Below are positions 35,601-45,753 of a stretch of 64,000 nucleotides of DNA, one piece after another. The notes beneath the pieces are model-generated. The model saw nothing but the letters and a program-made list of their open reading frames with translations. It had not been told where the DNA came from and ran no database searches. Source of the DNA: Pectinophora gossypiella (Eukaryota > Arthropoda > Insecta > Lepidoptera > Gelechiidae); the NCBI RefSeq assembly GCF_024362695.1, contig NC_065404.1, forward strand, positions 13,432,604 through 13,496,603. The letters are read 5' to 3'. Positions within the stretch are counted from its first letter, which is position 1. The number at the start of each line of letters is the position of its first letter. Position numbers and translations under genes: made by a program.

Positions 35601-38600
35601 AGCAGATAGTGAAAATATAGACGATCTATCTACAGTTCGGTTCTCATCATCGAAGTCAAAGAAATTGTCCAGGGTCGATAAATTAGAACAGAACTTTAGT
35701 GAGATGAAGGACATGCTTTCCAACATCTTAAAGAGGCTCGATGATACTTCAGACGATGAATGTCGTTCGCACGAAGGATGTCTTGAGGAGGATACAACGA
35801 AATCATTCACCTGGAAAGCTCCGGATCTATTACCTGAAGAAGATGTAAGTAGAAGATTTTGATTTCGCTTCCATGACTAAGGAACAAGATCCTTGAGGGA
35901 ATCAAGTGCTTGAGGTTGGGTGAACTAGCATAAAAGCAGATTCGTTATTCGTCTTTCACGCCTTTTGAGTTAAACCTTGCTTAAAGAAGTGTCAAACACC
36001 ACACCTCGACAATTTTCTCTTAGCCAATCAACAGAAAGACTAGTTAGAGGAAGACACCTTGTTAAATTATCTACGTGGTAAATTATCTGGAGAAGCTTGG
36101 ATGGAAAATAAACAGAAATAAATCTCTGAACCCACCAACCCATTGTCTGGACTACTTGGGGATAATGTGGGACACAGAGAAAAACAGAACCTTTTTACTG
36201 GACAGCAGAAAAGACAACTTAACATGTATCCTTATGGAAGTATTGAAATCAGTAATAGTAATATTTTTTAACTTTTAAACAACAGTTTTGTCTAAAGGTA
36301 CCCACTTTCTTTTTTATATCAATGCATGCTGTGTTTACTTATAATTAGTCACTACATTTAGCTTATAAGTTGCAAATGTGTTACTTATTACAATGTACTA
36401 ATGTAAGTGATTGTTAGTAAACCAAATAAGTAAATAAAATAAAATAAAAATTAAAATCAGGAACCTGAAATTGGGTCACAGGAAAAAGTCTTGTAGGGAA
36501 ATTGAGCTTTGCATCTTTCACGGTCCCTCTAGGAAGATTACATATCAGACGTCTTCAACGTGCAGCCAATTGTCTTCCTCAACACCAGAAAACACGGAAA
36601 TTTCTAATACCGACAAAAGCTCTATAGGAATGTTCTTGGTGGTTGGAACACCTTCACAAAGGACGAACAATTTTCATATATCAGGGCACAGTATTCATCA
36701 CAACAGATGCTTCAGACAACGGATGGGGTGCTCATGTCAACAAGTCTCTAATCAGCGGAGTTTGGGAGAAGAGCCAAACCTTGTGGCATATAAATCGCAA
36801 AGAGCTGTATGCAGTATACCGAGCATTTCTGATGATGTTACCCCAACTACGAGAACGACGAGTCATTATTCAGTCCGACAACAAAACGGTTGTGTCCTAT
36901 GTAAGGAATCAGGGGGGAACAAATTCCAGTCTCTTAAAAGACCTAGGGTGGTATTAATAAACTAATCTCAGCTGAGACTGCCCTCAAGATCGCGCTCAAG
37001 TCTCTGTTTTAATATAAGAACTGTCACATTGACATAATCTTGAGGGCAGTCTCGAAGATGAGATTAGTTTATTAATACCACCCCTAGTAGCAAAACTTCT
37101 GGAACTTGCTCAAAGGAACAGAATAGAAACTTTTGCTTATTACATTCTGGGTGTTTTAACGAGATTGCCGACAGCCTCTCGCGGCAGAAATCTCTAGCGG
37201 ACTGGCATCTGTCGGATCGAGTGACGAACTTTCTATTCAAAAAGTGGGGAATTCTTCAGATAGACCTTTTCGCAACTTCTCATTCGAAAGTACATAGTTC
37301 CAATTTATGTGGCCTGAGATGTGAGAGACAAAGGTGCTATTTTCATAGATGCATTCAGCAAAACATGGGACTTCGACCTAGCTTGGGTATTTCCTCCACC
37401 AGCGCTGATACCTCTACTAGACGAACGCAAGGGAGATTAACGCTTAGAACTACGCATGTCAAAGGGAAGTGAGGAAGGTGTAATCTCACATGGTCAAGCC
37501 TAGGCAAGACATGAAATATATCATTTTCTACCCTTCGTGGGGAAAAGTTTCCTATTTTTTACGATATCCATTTGTTTGTCTTTCGTCATCTTAATACACC
37601 TTTCATACACATATCCGTCCTCACGCAATCCAATCCACACCTTTTTCGGTCGTCTCCTACCCCCTGTCCATGCACATTCATACTCACCATATAATTATCA
37701 TCTAATATGACTTCCATTCCTCTTCATCAGATGTCCATACCACATCATTATTGGTCATTCATTGCATTATTTCTATAATAACTGACAGCATTTCTAAATT
37801 CGCTGGCTTATTTCTCAATTCCGTGATTCATTTTCTCAATTCGCTGAGCCGCTTCTCAATTCGGTGTTTCATTTTCTCAATTCGGTGGTTGCCCAATTCG
37901 GTGATTAACTTTTCTCATAAACCACTTCACCAAATCTGGTCCCAATTGCATCATTAGATTCAAGATGAAATATAGTTCAATATTTGTTATTAAAATATTC
38001 ATAAAAGCCTAATTTCAATTTCGGCATCGAATTGAGAAAAAATAGACCCTTCCGTAGAAATGCCCATCTATTTGTTTGTATTCATTGGGTAGGTTATTAT
38101 TGTCGGAAATGTTTAATTAAGATTTTGAGTTAGAAAATAGTCGCTAGACTACGTTTACGGTTAATTGATTTGCGTCATAGTTTTTATATCTGTAATTTTT
38201 TTTGTTAAGTACTTCAAATTTGGATTCTGTGCAGCTTAAAGAACAATATGCGACTGAGAATAACTTAAAAAAAAGCATTAAAATTTTCATGGATATTCCG
38301 GCAATTCCACTTAATTCAGAATTATAGTCTGAATCATTCTCCAAAGTTTTCGTTGCGGTGTCACTGTATATACGTAGAACGGTTACCAGGAATAATGTTG
38401 TCCATGTCAACAGTAATGTAATCATCTCGATAAGGACTATTGTGCATGGGTGATATGCCAACTAGCGCCAGAACTGTTGCACCTAAAGCTTTCGGTGTAG
38501 CTATACAGTCGTACCCCAGTATTACTCTCTGAAAAATACATCCATGTCACCTTATTCAAATATCATTACTCAATCTATCTATCTATCAAACTATTTATCT

Positions 38601-41235
38601 TTTTATTATTATTAATCTCTTGGGTCCAGTAGTGGATGACTTTGCTAAATAACGTATCTGTAATATTTTGCTAACGTGATTTATGTTTTATTGACAATAT
38701 TGTAAAAGGTGTAAATCAGTTGTACAAAAATTGCAGATACGTAAGTTCGCGACATCAGCAACGCAGTGGTTATAGAGTCCGCTCACAATTAGGTTTTGGT
38801 TTCAATTTTTGACTACAACGTGCATGGCACTAATCACTTTGTTAGATTGTCCTTTGTTTTTGGGCATTGCAGGCTGAATCACCTGATTGTCCACAAGTGA
38901 GGTGATTCCGTCGTAGTCCTTCGGAAGACATTGAGTCGTTACTCGGGATCTGTACTTATTTTGATTACTACACTTCTCATCAAAAAAAATCGAAACACCT
39001 CTCAAAATACAATGTCAGTTTAATTCTTAATGTTAATATTTTAAATTCAAATTGAACATGTTTTGTTAGACCAAAAAAAAAGTCTTTCGATTTTTTTTCT
39101 TTTGAGAACAAAATACATATCGTTACTTTCCGCGAGCCATGTAAAGAGGAGCCTATGGAGGATCAATAATAACCCTGACACCAGGGTAGTGTCGACTGTT
39201 ATCGACCCACAATACATACAACGCGGGACCAACGGCTTATTGTGCAGTTTTGGTAAAACCTCAGGATAATTTGTGGTCAAATGTAAGTAAAACAATTTGT
39301 AATTAAAACCCCTAGATGTCTACACCAGGAGCAACAGACATGTTGTATGTATGTGGATGGATACAGAGATAGAGGACGACCCAAGAAAGTGTGGATGAAT
39401 TGTGTGAAGAAGGATGATGTGAGTACTGAGATGGTGTGAGTACTGGTGTGAGTACAGGTGTGAGTACTGGTGTGAGTACTGGTGTGAGTACTGGTGTGAG
39501 TACAGGTGTGAGTACTGGTGTGAGTACTGGTGTGAGTACTGGTGTGAGTACTGGTGTGAGTACTGATGTGAGTACTGGTGTGAGTACTGGTATGAGTACT
39601 GGTATGAGTACTGGTGTGAGTACTGGTGTGAGTACTGGTGTGAGTACTGGTGTGAGTACTAGTGGGAGTACTGGTGTGAGTACTGGTGTGTGAATGGTGT
39701 GAGTACTGAGATGACGACTGTCAGAAATGAATAGAAGAGGAATATTATGTTGTGCCGACCCACTTAGAGTGGGAAGTACAGGAGGTTCATGATGAGACGT
39801 CGAGTCGTTAATTACCTGTACACCTTCAGTAGTGAAATTTTTAGGAGAGTAGTCTACGCACTCAAGGGCAGCTTGGCGATTAACAAACAACAACCATCTA
39901 TCATTGCCGTCTTCAGGTGGATGGAATAGTTTAATAAATGTAAGACTAGATTCAGCACTTATTGTTCTGAGGTACTCATTAATTTTTTCTTGAAGACCAA
40001 TGTCTGAAAATATATTATAAAAGTTTTGTGCTGATAGCTAAAACAAATTGCTGCTTTTGGATTATCTAAAATGACGATCTAACTAGTCTAGTCATAGAGG
40101 TGAGTAAGCTCGCGAAAATAAAAATTTAGGACTCCAATACGGTTGGTGTTGAAGTCGTCAGCGCAGTGGACTATTTCCCTCATTCAGCGCTTATCGCCAT
40201 GAATGTGAACTAACCAAACGATAAAGAGTCGATGTAGTATGGAATATCTCCACGAGGCCATATTTTGAACTTTTCATATTCCTCCTCTGTGAATTGGAAT
40301 CCACGCTCTGCTGATAATGGTAAATCAGTTGGTTCACAATGATGGCTTTCTGAAAAGAAATATAGACTTCAAGATTCAATATATTTCATACAGCAACACA
40401 GACCTCCGACAGCTTTCTAAGGTATATTTCATCATCATTTGGTCATGATACCTTATGTCAATCCCGTGCCGTGACCCGTGGTAGCTTAGTTGGAAGAACG
40501 CTTGACTCTTACTGTAAGATCGTAGGTTCGAATCCAGAATGGACCTAAACTTATGATTTTCGAAATCATGTTTCGACTTTGTATGGATCATAAGTGATTA
40601 GCACGTGTGCTCAGCGTGTAGGAAAACATCGTGCGGAAACTCACATACCAGAGAAATGCGTTTCGGAGGTATGTGACCTTGTGTTGGGCTGGTATTCCCT
40701 TCGCGGGTTGGAAGGCCAGACAGGCAGTCGCTTCTGTAAAAAACCGGACCTGTCAAATCTTCAGGTTAGGTAAGCGGACCCTGTGCAAACTATAGGAATA
40801 TCGCTAGGGAGATGATAACCTTATGTCAATCATTATCACTGTCACTGTCAATTGTCATAATCGTTTGCAACTTGGCTAAATCCCCAGAAATTGACAGGTT
40901 ATGTTAACATAAATTCACGCCTGTAATTCCTAATGGGGTGGAAGAGCCACAAGTAATCGGAAGACGACTTACAGCTACTTTTGGTACGACATTTTAAGAT
41001 GGATTATATATGATAATGTGCTAAATAATATTAAGCAGCAGCGGAATGTTTTTTCGTACTTATTTAATTAACACCCAACCTAACCTTTAGTAATCTATAT
41101 TGATGGAATTTTAGCAATACAATATAAGAAGTAGTCAACATAATAAGTGTACATAACAAATTTGAATTCACCTTTCGTCAACCTTACTATACATAATATA
41201 AACAATGCATATAAATATTTAAAGCGAAAATACAT
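32626..41235 (-). CDS. Gene C: secreted, catalytically dead astacin-like protein, 328 aa
   Basis: Six exons on the minus strand: 41235-41172, 40349-40215, 40003-39816, 38528-38387, 33814-33681, 32949-32626, giving 987 nt in frame with the same intron phases as A and B. The signal peptide is MYFRFKYLYALFILCIV. The mature protein has an early Cys (SHHCEP), then FKIWPRGDIPYYID, LECVDYS, GYDC, the dead helix ATVLALVGISPMH (His positions A146, A150, P156; Glu is T147), YRDDYITV, YDFESAGHY and GLSYMDRWKIAMFYN. The tail CTQVFKPGKYF leads to a Lys-rich stretch and an acidic end (DSSDEEE). The second donor is GTTAGT. Intron 4-5 is expanded to 4.6 kb by a DIRS-like element, and intron 3-4 carries a minisatellite. 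Closest to gene B. Function unknown. Confidence 0.9.
35368..35862 (+). pseudogene. Gag-like ORF of the DIRS-like element
   Basis: A 164-codon ORF with 'LALEIKILGWPF' near the start, a Ser/Lys-rich middle (SSSKSKKLSRVDKLE) leading into a predicted coiled coil (LEQNFSEMKDMLSNILKRLD), and an acidic end. Its position before RT/RNase H and its composition fit a gag-type protein. I recognise no zinc knuckle. Confidence 0.45.
36001..37440 (+). pseudogene. DIRS-like reverse transcriptase / RNase H remnant, frameshifted
   Basis: Pieces in shifting frames: LDNFLLANQQKD (degenerate RT active site, usually LDD), EKLGWKINRNKS, CLDYLGIMWD, then RNase H TDASDNGWGAHVNKS, WHINRKELYAVYRAF, IIQSDNKTVVSYVRNQGG, IADSLSRQKSLADWHLS, WGILQIDLFATSHS and FIDAFSKTWDFDLAWVFPPP. 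This order is characteristic of DIRS/PAT-group pol. Stops, frameshifts and a nested MITE show it is dead. Confidence 0.75.
36943..37087. mobile_element. Palindromic MITE nested in the DIRS-like RNase H
   Basis: 'ctagggtggtattaataaac' at the left and its complement 'gtttattaataccacccctag' type at the right, with internal 'agactgccctcaaga' and 'tcttgagggcagtct'. The RNase H reading frame is interrupted exactly here and resumes after it. Confidence 0.8.
38301..38365. mobile_element. Half copy of family 1 MITE
   Basis: 'gcaattccacttaattcag', 'ctgaatcattctccaaag' and 'gcggtgtcact' match the right half of the family 1 MITEs. It abuts gene C exon 4 within about 20 bases. Confidence 0.55.
38755..38965 (+). 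repeat. Degenerate tRNA-derived SINE in gene C intron 3-4
   Basis: 'gcaacgcagtggttatagag', 'ggctgaatcacctgattgtc' and 'gaggtgattccg' match the SINE at 18593; the head is heavily mutated. A tail fragment follows at 39145-39250 ('cctgacaccagggtagtg'). Confidence 0.55.
39420..39715 (+). repeat. 12-bp minisatellite in gene C intron 3-4
   Basis: About two dozen tandem copies of 'ggtgtgagtact' with a few single-base variants (acaggt, tgatgt, ggtatg, agtggg). The open frames across it on both strands (Pro-Val-Leu-Thr or Val-Ser-Thr-Gly repeats) are products of the repeat period being a multiple of three, not genes. Confidence 0.95.
40475..40810 (+). repeat. Second-family tRNA-derived SINE, full length
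   Basis: Head 'ccgtggtagcttagttggaa' and 'gtaggttcgaatccagaat' form tRNA-like A and B boxes. The body has 'cataccagagaaatgcgttt', 'gggttggaaggccagacagg' and 'cggaccctgtgcaaact'. It lies in gene C intron 1. Confidence 0.75.
40910..41000. repeat. Dispersed 'cccgggcat'-family fragment in gene C intron 1
   Basis: 'aaattcacgcctgtaattcc' and 'tggggtggaagagccacaag' are the complement of the 'cccaccccatagggatt' end of that repeat. Confidence 0.5.
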
Positions 41236-41697
41236 TTCAACTATCTACTTTAATTTTATATAAAATATTATATATAAAGAAAAAACTAATGTGGATTTTG
41301 CGTCAAACCGACTGTAACAAGAATATAAAAATGTTATCGATAAATATGTGTGTTATTTATGTAGGTAAGTACCAGTATATAATAACAATTTACATTTTAC
41401 TCAAAATTTTATTATCTATGAAATATTGTTTTTATACTCGTGCAGACCGCATGAGAACGAATAAAACGCCTTTAGCTATATTTTTTTAAGCAAGTGATGA
41501 AAAGAAAGACATTGACAGAGGCGCCAATAGGAGGTAGATAAGACCTTTGCTAAATTGACGCACCATTATAATGGGTATGTGTCAATATAGGCAGTAAGTA
41601 AGACAGGACACCACCTAAACTGCTTTAGTATTTATTTGTGTGATGCTCTGTCGCGGGGCCACCACCTCCAATTCAGTTGAAAACGATATAGATTACT

Positions 41698-41949
41698 GTA
41701 CGTACCATGTACATAGTGTACGTGAAAAGATTTTATGTGTACGTGCTATAATTAGAAAGAAAACAACAAATTAAAGTGGCTTCGCTGGAGAGCATACTCC
41801 CCAGCGGAGCCACTCAGTTTGCATACTTCGAGATGTTTTCTTCCTGTAAATTGAAGTATAGTTTGATGTACGTACTACGTACATAGTGTACGTGAAAAGA
41901 TTTTATGTGTACGTGCTATAATTAGAAAGAAAACAACAAATTAAAGTGT
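41698..41949 (+). repeat. Two 81-base direct repeats 171 bp apart
   Basis: 41698-41778 and 41869-41949 share 'gtacatagtgtacgtgaaaa', 'gattttatgtgtacgtgct' and 'ataattagaaagaaaacaac' nearly exactly. The insert between them carries 'gagcatactccccagcggag'. A partial tandem duplication about 460 bp upstream of the gene C start codon. Confidence 0.85.
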
Positions 41950-42458
41950 ATATGACGGCATGAACAAAACGTGAAGCGCTGAAGATTTTAAGAAACAATC
42001 TCCTTGCGAGAACTTTTTATTTATGCACAGACTACTAAGAGAACCTAGTTCAGACAAACGTCTCTCATACAAAACAAAGAGCCTCAGAATTTAGAGTATG
42101 ACACTTGATTTGACATATAAAATTATATTGCCACACGCATAAATAATTGTGGGGTTGCCATGGTAATGAAAGTTTGCCATTAATGCAAAAAGGCATATTT
42201 AAAATAATAATAATAAAGCTTTATTTCAGAAAAAAAATCCATAAAATATAAAACAAAATTAAAAAATAAAATGTTATACAAGTAAACTGCAGTCTTTTTT
42301 TTATAAACCTTGTCATCAAAATTTAATATAATATAAATAAATCGATGGTCCTTCTGAAGTTGTCACCATAATATACATATGTATTACGGATCGGATCAGT
42401 AGTGGCTGCAAAGTTATTTTGCCTTTACTTGACTTGGCGTAACAGTTTGTATGTGTGT

Positions 42459-42552
42459 ATAGTGCACAGTTTGCGTAAAGGTTTTTGTTACAGACAAAGT
42501 TACATGTATTTATGTAACAAAAACAAAAACCGTTACGCAAACTGTGCACTAT
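42459..42552. repeat. Imperfect palindrome / MITE-like hairpin
   Basis: 'atagtgcacagtttgcgtaa' at the left pairs with 'acgcaaactgtgcactat' at the right, with 'ggtttttgtta' and 'taacaaaaacaaaaacc' inside. Arms of roughly 40 bases around a short AT centre. Confidence 0.8.
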
Positions 42553-43804
42553 TGACACGTCGCAATCGCGTCTTTGTTACGAATCGGACACGGCGAGCAT
42601 CGGAAAGGAAATTCCTTTGCGCACTTGTAAAACGTAAAAATCGTTTCGCGTGAAAAATTATTCACGCTATTTCAGATTCAGCCACGCCATTCGTATACCT
42701 TATGACAGATTTCTCAGTTCATAAACATAAATTTTCCAACGCGCCCGATACTCGTGGGAACCAGCCTGCTTGCGCCCGCGGCTGCATCGACCACCAACAC
42801 CGAACAACTTTTCACTTTCGACATCCTCCTCTTTAACGAACTGAACCGTACAACGACGTTATAAGACTCACTATGGAAAGAACTCTACGGAGGATAAAGT
42901 CGTTTCAGAAAATTGCACCATAGTCCTGCAGAAGATTCTTGGCGGTGGAATAAGACAATAAAATTGTTTTATATAGTAACATAACGTACCTAAATACAGT
43001 ACAGTGCTTCTATTTTCTAAATGTCTCTCGGATATCATCGCATTTCCAAATACAAACGCTAATTTGGAATGCTAATTTTGATCATCAATTATCACATCTA
43101 TCGTGTACCCATCAAAATTTGAATTCAGAACTAAACTTTGTTTTGTCGCGTGAACAAAACAACAATAAAACCTATCTTCTACTTCTCAATTCAAAATTCT
43201 GATAAACGACACGAGTAATCAAATAGTTAATGAACATGCAAGTAAACATTCGTTTGCATTCAAATAATGCGATAATTGCTAAGGGTGAACAAAACCACCA
43301 AAAACATATTTTTTTCTTTAATTTTGCAACAGATAAGCAAGTATAAACGTAGCGTCAGATAAAAGGGAAATACGCAAATTTTCATACGACAATCCTTATA
43401 CCTAGTTTATTCGATTACACTGTCGTTTTTCGTAATCGTTTGCAAGGCCTTGTTATCAGCCCATAAGTATAACTATATGTCGAAGTTGCACTCATAGGAA
43501 AAGGGGCTTAATTTAATTTTCTAATTTGCCTCGGATGACATTCACTAGTTAGGAAAAGCCAATACTATCCGATAATCCAAGCAAAAATCGACAGCCAATA
43601 ACATCCGTTCAGACTATACGGTTCCGAGCAAAACGAAGGGGTCGAGATATGACATTTCGCGTTTAAGAAACATTCAGGCATAAATTTCGAAATGAAAACA
43701 TTATACTTTATCGAACGGAGACAACTGCGGAGGTTGCATTTGACTATAACATGTACTTGCCAATAACGGGTCAAGTTGACATTTCATCGGAACAAAAACA
43801 GTGT

Positions 43805-44000
43805 TGTTTTTTTTTATTTTTGGTTTTTCCCGAAGGGAAAAATGGTACTATACCAATACAGTCATGTCTTATGTATTTTATTCTTGATGATGATTAATTA
43901 AATAATGAAAGGTGATGACGATGAATGATGAAACCTAAGCCCCCACCCTCGTAGCAGACTACCCCGAACTCCAAATAAATTAACTCAAAAGTCTATAGTT
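43805..44000 (-). repeat. Dispersed repeat, inverted relative to 3340-3500
   Basis: 'tttttcccgaagggaaaaat', 'gaaacctaagcccccaccct', 'ctaccccgaactcc' and 'ttaactcaaaagt' are the complement of the block inside the tandem duplication at 3118-4047. Confidence 0.65.
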
Positions 44001-44365
44001 TATTGAATATTCCGATATCGCGAATGTTTTCCGCCTAACTTAATGCGATCATTAACCACAAAACGCCATTTCGTATTAATTATTTAGATGATTCAAAGAA
44101 GAAAGCAACCGTCACTTTCCCACCAAAAAGTCCAAAAACATTGTTGTACTTTGCCATTAAAGTATCGTAACGTTCCATTTCACGTTTTGTTCATATTCTT
44201 AGTAAACTGCATTCAGCTTAGCATCTCGAGCATATCGAGTGAGCGAGATTACATCGTTTTCAGATTGATGACCCTAATCGAAGGCAGTCGAGATAACGTA
44301 CCTACACAGCATTATTATACGTTTTACTGCTTCTTCTCTTTTATGTAGAAGAAGCAGTATGTTGA

Positions 44366-44640
44366 CAGATCAGTGACCAAACCTCATCAACCCTGGTGTC
44401 AGGGTTACTACTGGGTCGCCGACATAGGCCCCTGACTTGGTTCATGTAACAACTACAGTACCGAACGTAACGTTACTTTCGAACAATCGAGCCTGCGTCA
44501 TAACCAAAACTAGGGGCTATAGAGTAATTTTTGTGATTATGTCTCCGTCGGGATTCAAACCGACCACCCGACCGGGACCGGGACCGTTACGACTCACGTC
44601 GCACTACTGGGCACAGGTGTCCCTCGACCAACCGTAGTGA
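44366..44640 (-). repeat. Degenerate tRNA-derived SINE
   Basis: 'cctcatcaaccctggtgtca', 'cccctgacttggttcatgta' and 'tgattatgtctccgtcggga' are the complement of SINE blocks at 63475. The head is rearranged. Confidence 0.55.
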
Positions 44641-45616
44641 CCACGCTGCCTGGACTTCGCCTTGTTAACCAACTCATTCTCAGACTATTTATACAGTATG
44701 TGTCAACAGTGATGTTCGTACTGTCTATGCCTCCCATCTGAAGCATGAAAGAGCCCGAAATGACTGCTACAGGTGCGCATACGCGCAAGTGCGTTTACAA
44801 CTTCATTGTGATGCGTTAATTATGTATATTTACTTACTTACTAATAATTGTGTACTGTCTAGTCCATAATTTTTCGTTGGTTTGTTATCTCTCTAGGTTT
44901 ACAGGTAAACTAATAGTGCTTTTACACTTTTACAGAACCATTTATATGGTGTGAAGCTAAAGTTTATAATATAAGGACCTGGTTTATAATATAGATATAA
45001 GGACAAAGGAATAGTAAAAATATATGATTGAAACTACAGTTGCCATATTTTTGATCAATTTTGTATTTTTAGTAACAACTAATCAATATTTAATTATAAA
45101 TAGATACTGCTTAATGTACAACCAATATCATAATAATAATGTATGAACCCCAAAACGCGGTCACTGGACGAAATATAATTTCAAAAGGTACATTTGTTAA
45201 TTATTATACAACAATAAGATTTGAGATTCAGATAAGTTCAGCTGATTTCAATTAAATTGTTTAACTAAGATTTACAATTAAAATACTACATTCACATAAA
45301 TAACTTAAAATAATACATAAAGGCCATAATATATTTACAGATGTAAAATACATTTTACAACAAATTTGATTGGGACTGGAAAATAATTTTGTTTAAAAAA
45401 TTGTTCAACCGTCAGGATTAAAAAGGGTTTTAAAATGGCACTAATTGATTTTTCAAAATTCATACATAACACTGGCTCATAACGAAATACATTAAAAGTT
45501 TTTATCACAAACGCTTTACGATAAAAATCGAAGCAAAATGGCTTTATTAAATACAGTCATGGATATTATTACTACGAAATAAAGTTTCAGTCTTTTAAAT
45601 CCGACGCGGTACATCA

Positions 45617-45753
45617 GGGGGGTTAAAATGGCCACATCGAAGCCATTCATCTAAGAAAGCAATATTGCTATTTGACATTTATATGCGCAAATGTCAAATT
45701 GCAACATTGCTTTCTTAGACGAATTGCTTCGATGTGGCCATTTTAACCCCCCC
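45617..45753. mobile_element. Palindromic MITE, family 2 copy 2
   Basis: 'ggggggttaaaatggccaca' and '...tgtggccattttaaccccccc' form near-perfect arms, tightly matching the copy at 14783. It lies about 1.9 kb past the Wnt1 stop. Confidence 0.85.

Larger units (their letters stand above)
34293..38062 (+). mobile_element. Inverted-repeat-bounded element of about 3.8 kb carrying a DIRS-like pol remnant
   Basis: The left end 'gggcatttctacgggaaggg' (from 34292) is the complement of the right end 'acccttccgtagaaatgcc' (to about 38065). 'atct' flanks both ends, a possible 4-base target duplication. Subterminal copies of 'ctcaattcg(g/a)tg' lie at about 34.68, 35.02-35.10, 37.80-37.92 and 38.03 kb, in both orientations. 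Inside are a gag-like ORF and a broken RT/RNase H. DIRS-type retrotransposons use tyrosine recombinase and can have inverted termini, so the ends may belong to that element. Alternatively a DNA transposon has captured or been hit by it. No recombinase or transposase ORF survives. It lies in gene C intron 4-5. Confidence 0.6.

Noticed and set aside
39420..39715. CRISPR-like repeat array
   Set aside because: The units are contiguous with no spacers, and the DNA is animal nuclear sequence.
39312..39893. A 193-codon minus-strand frame with repeating Pro-Val-Leu-Thr, and a plus-strand Val-Ser-Thr-Gly frame
   Set aside because: Generated by the 12-bp minisatellite. The left part of the minus frame is simply gene C exon 3 running on past its splice donor.
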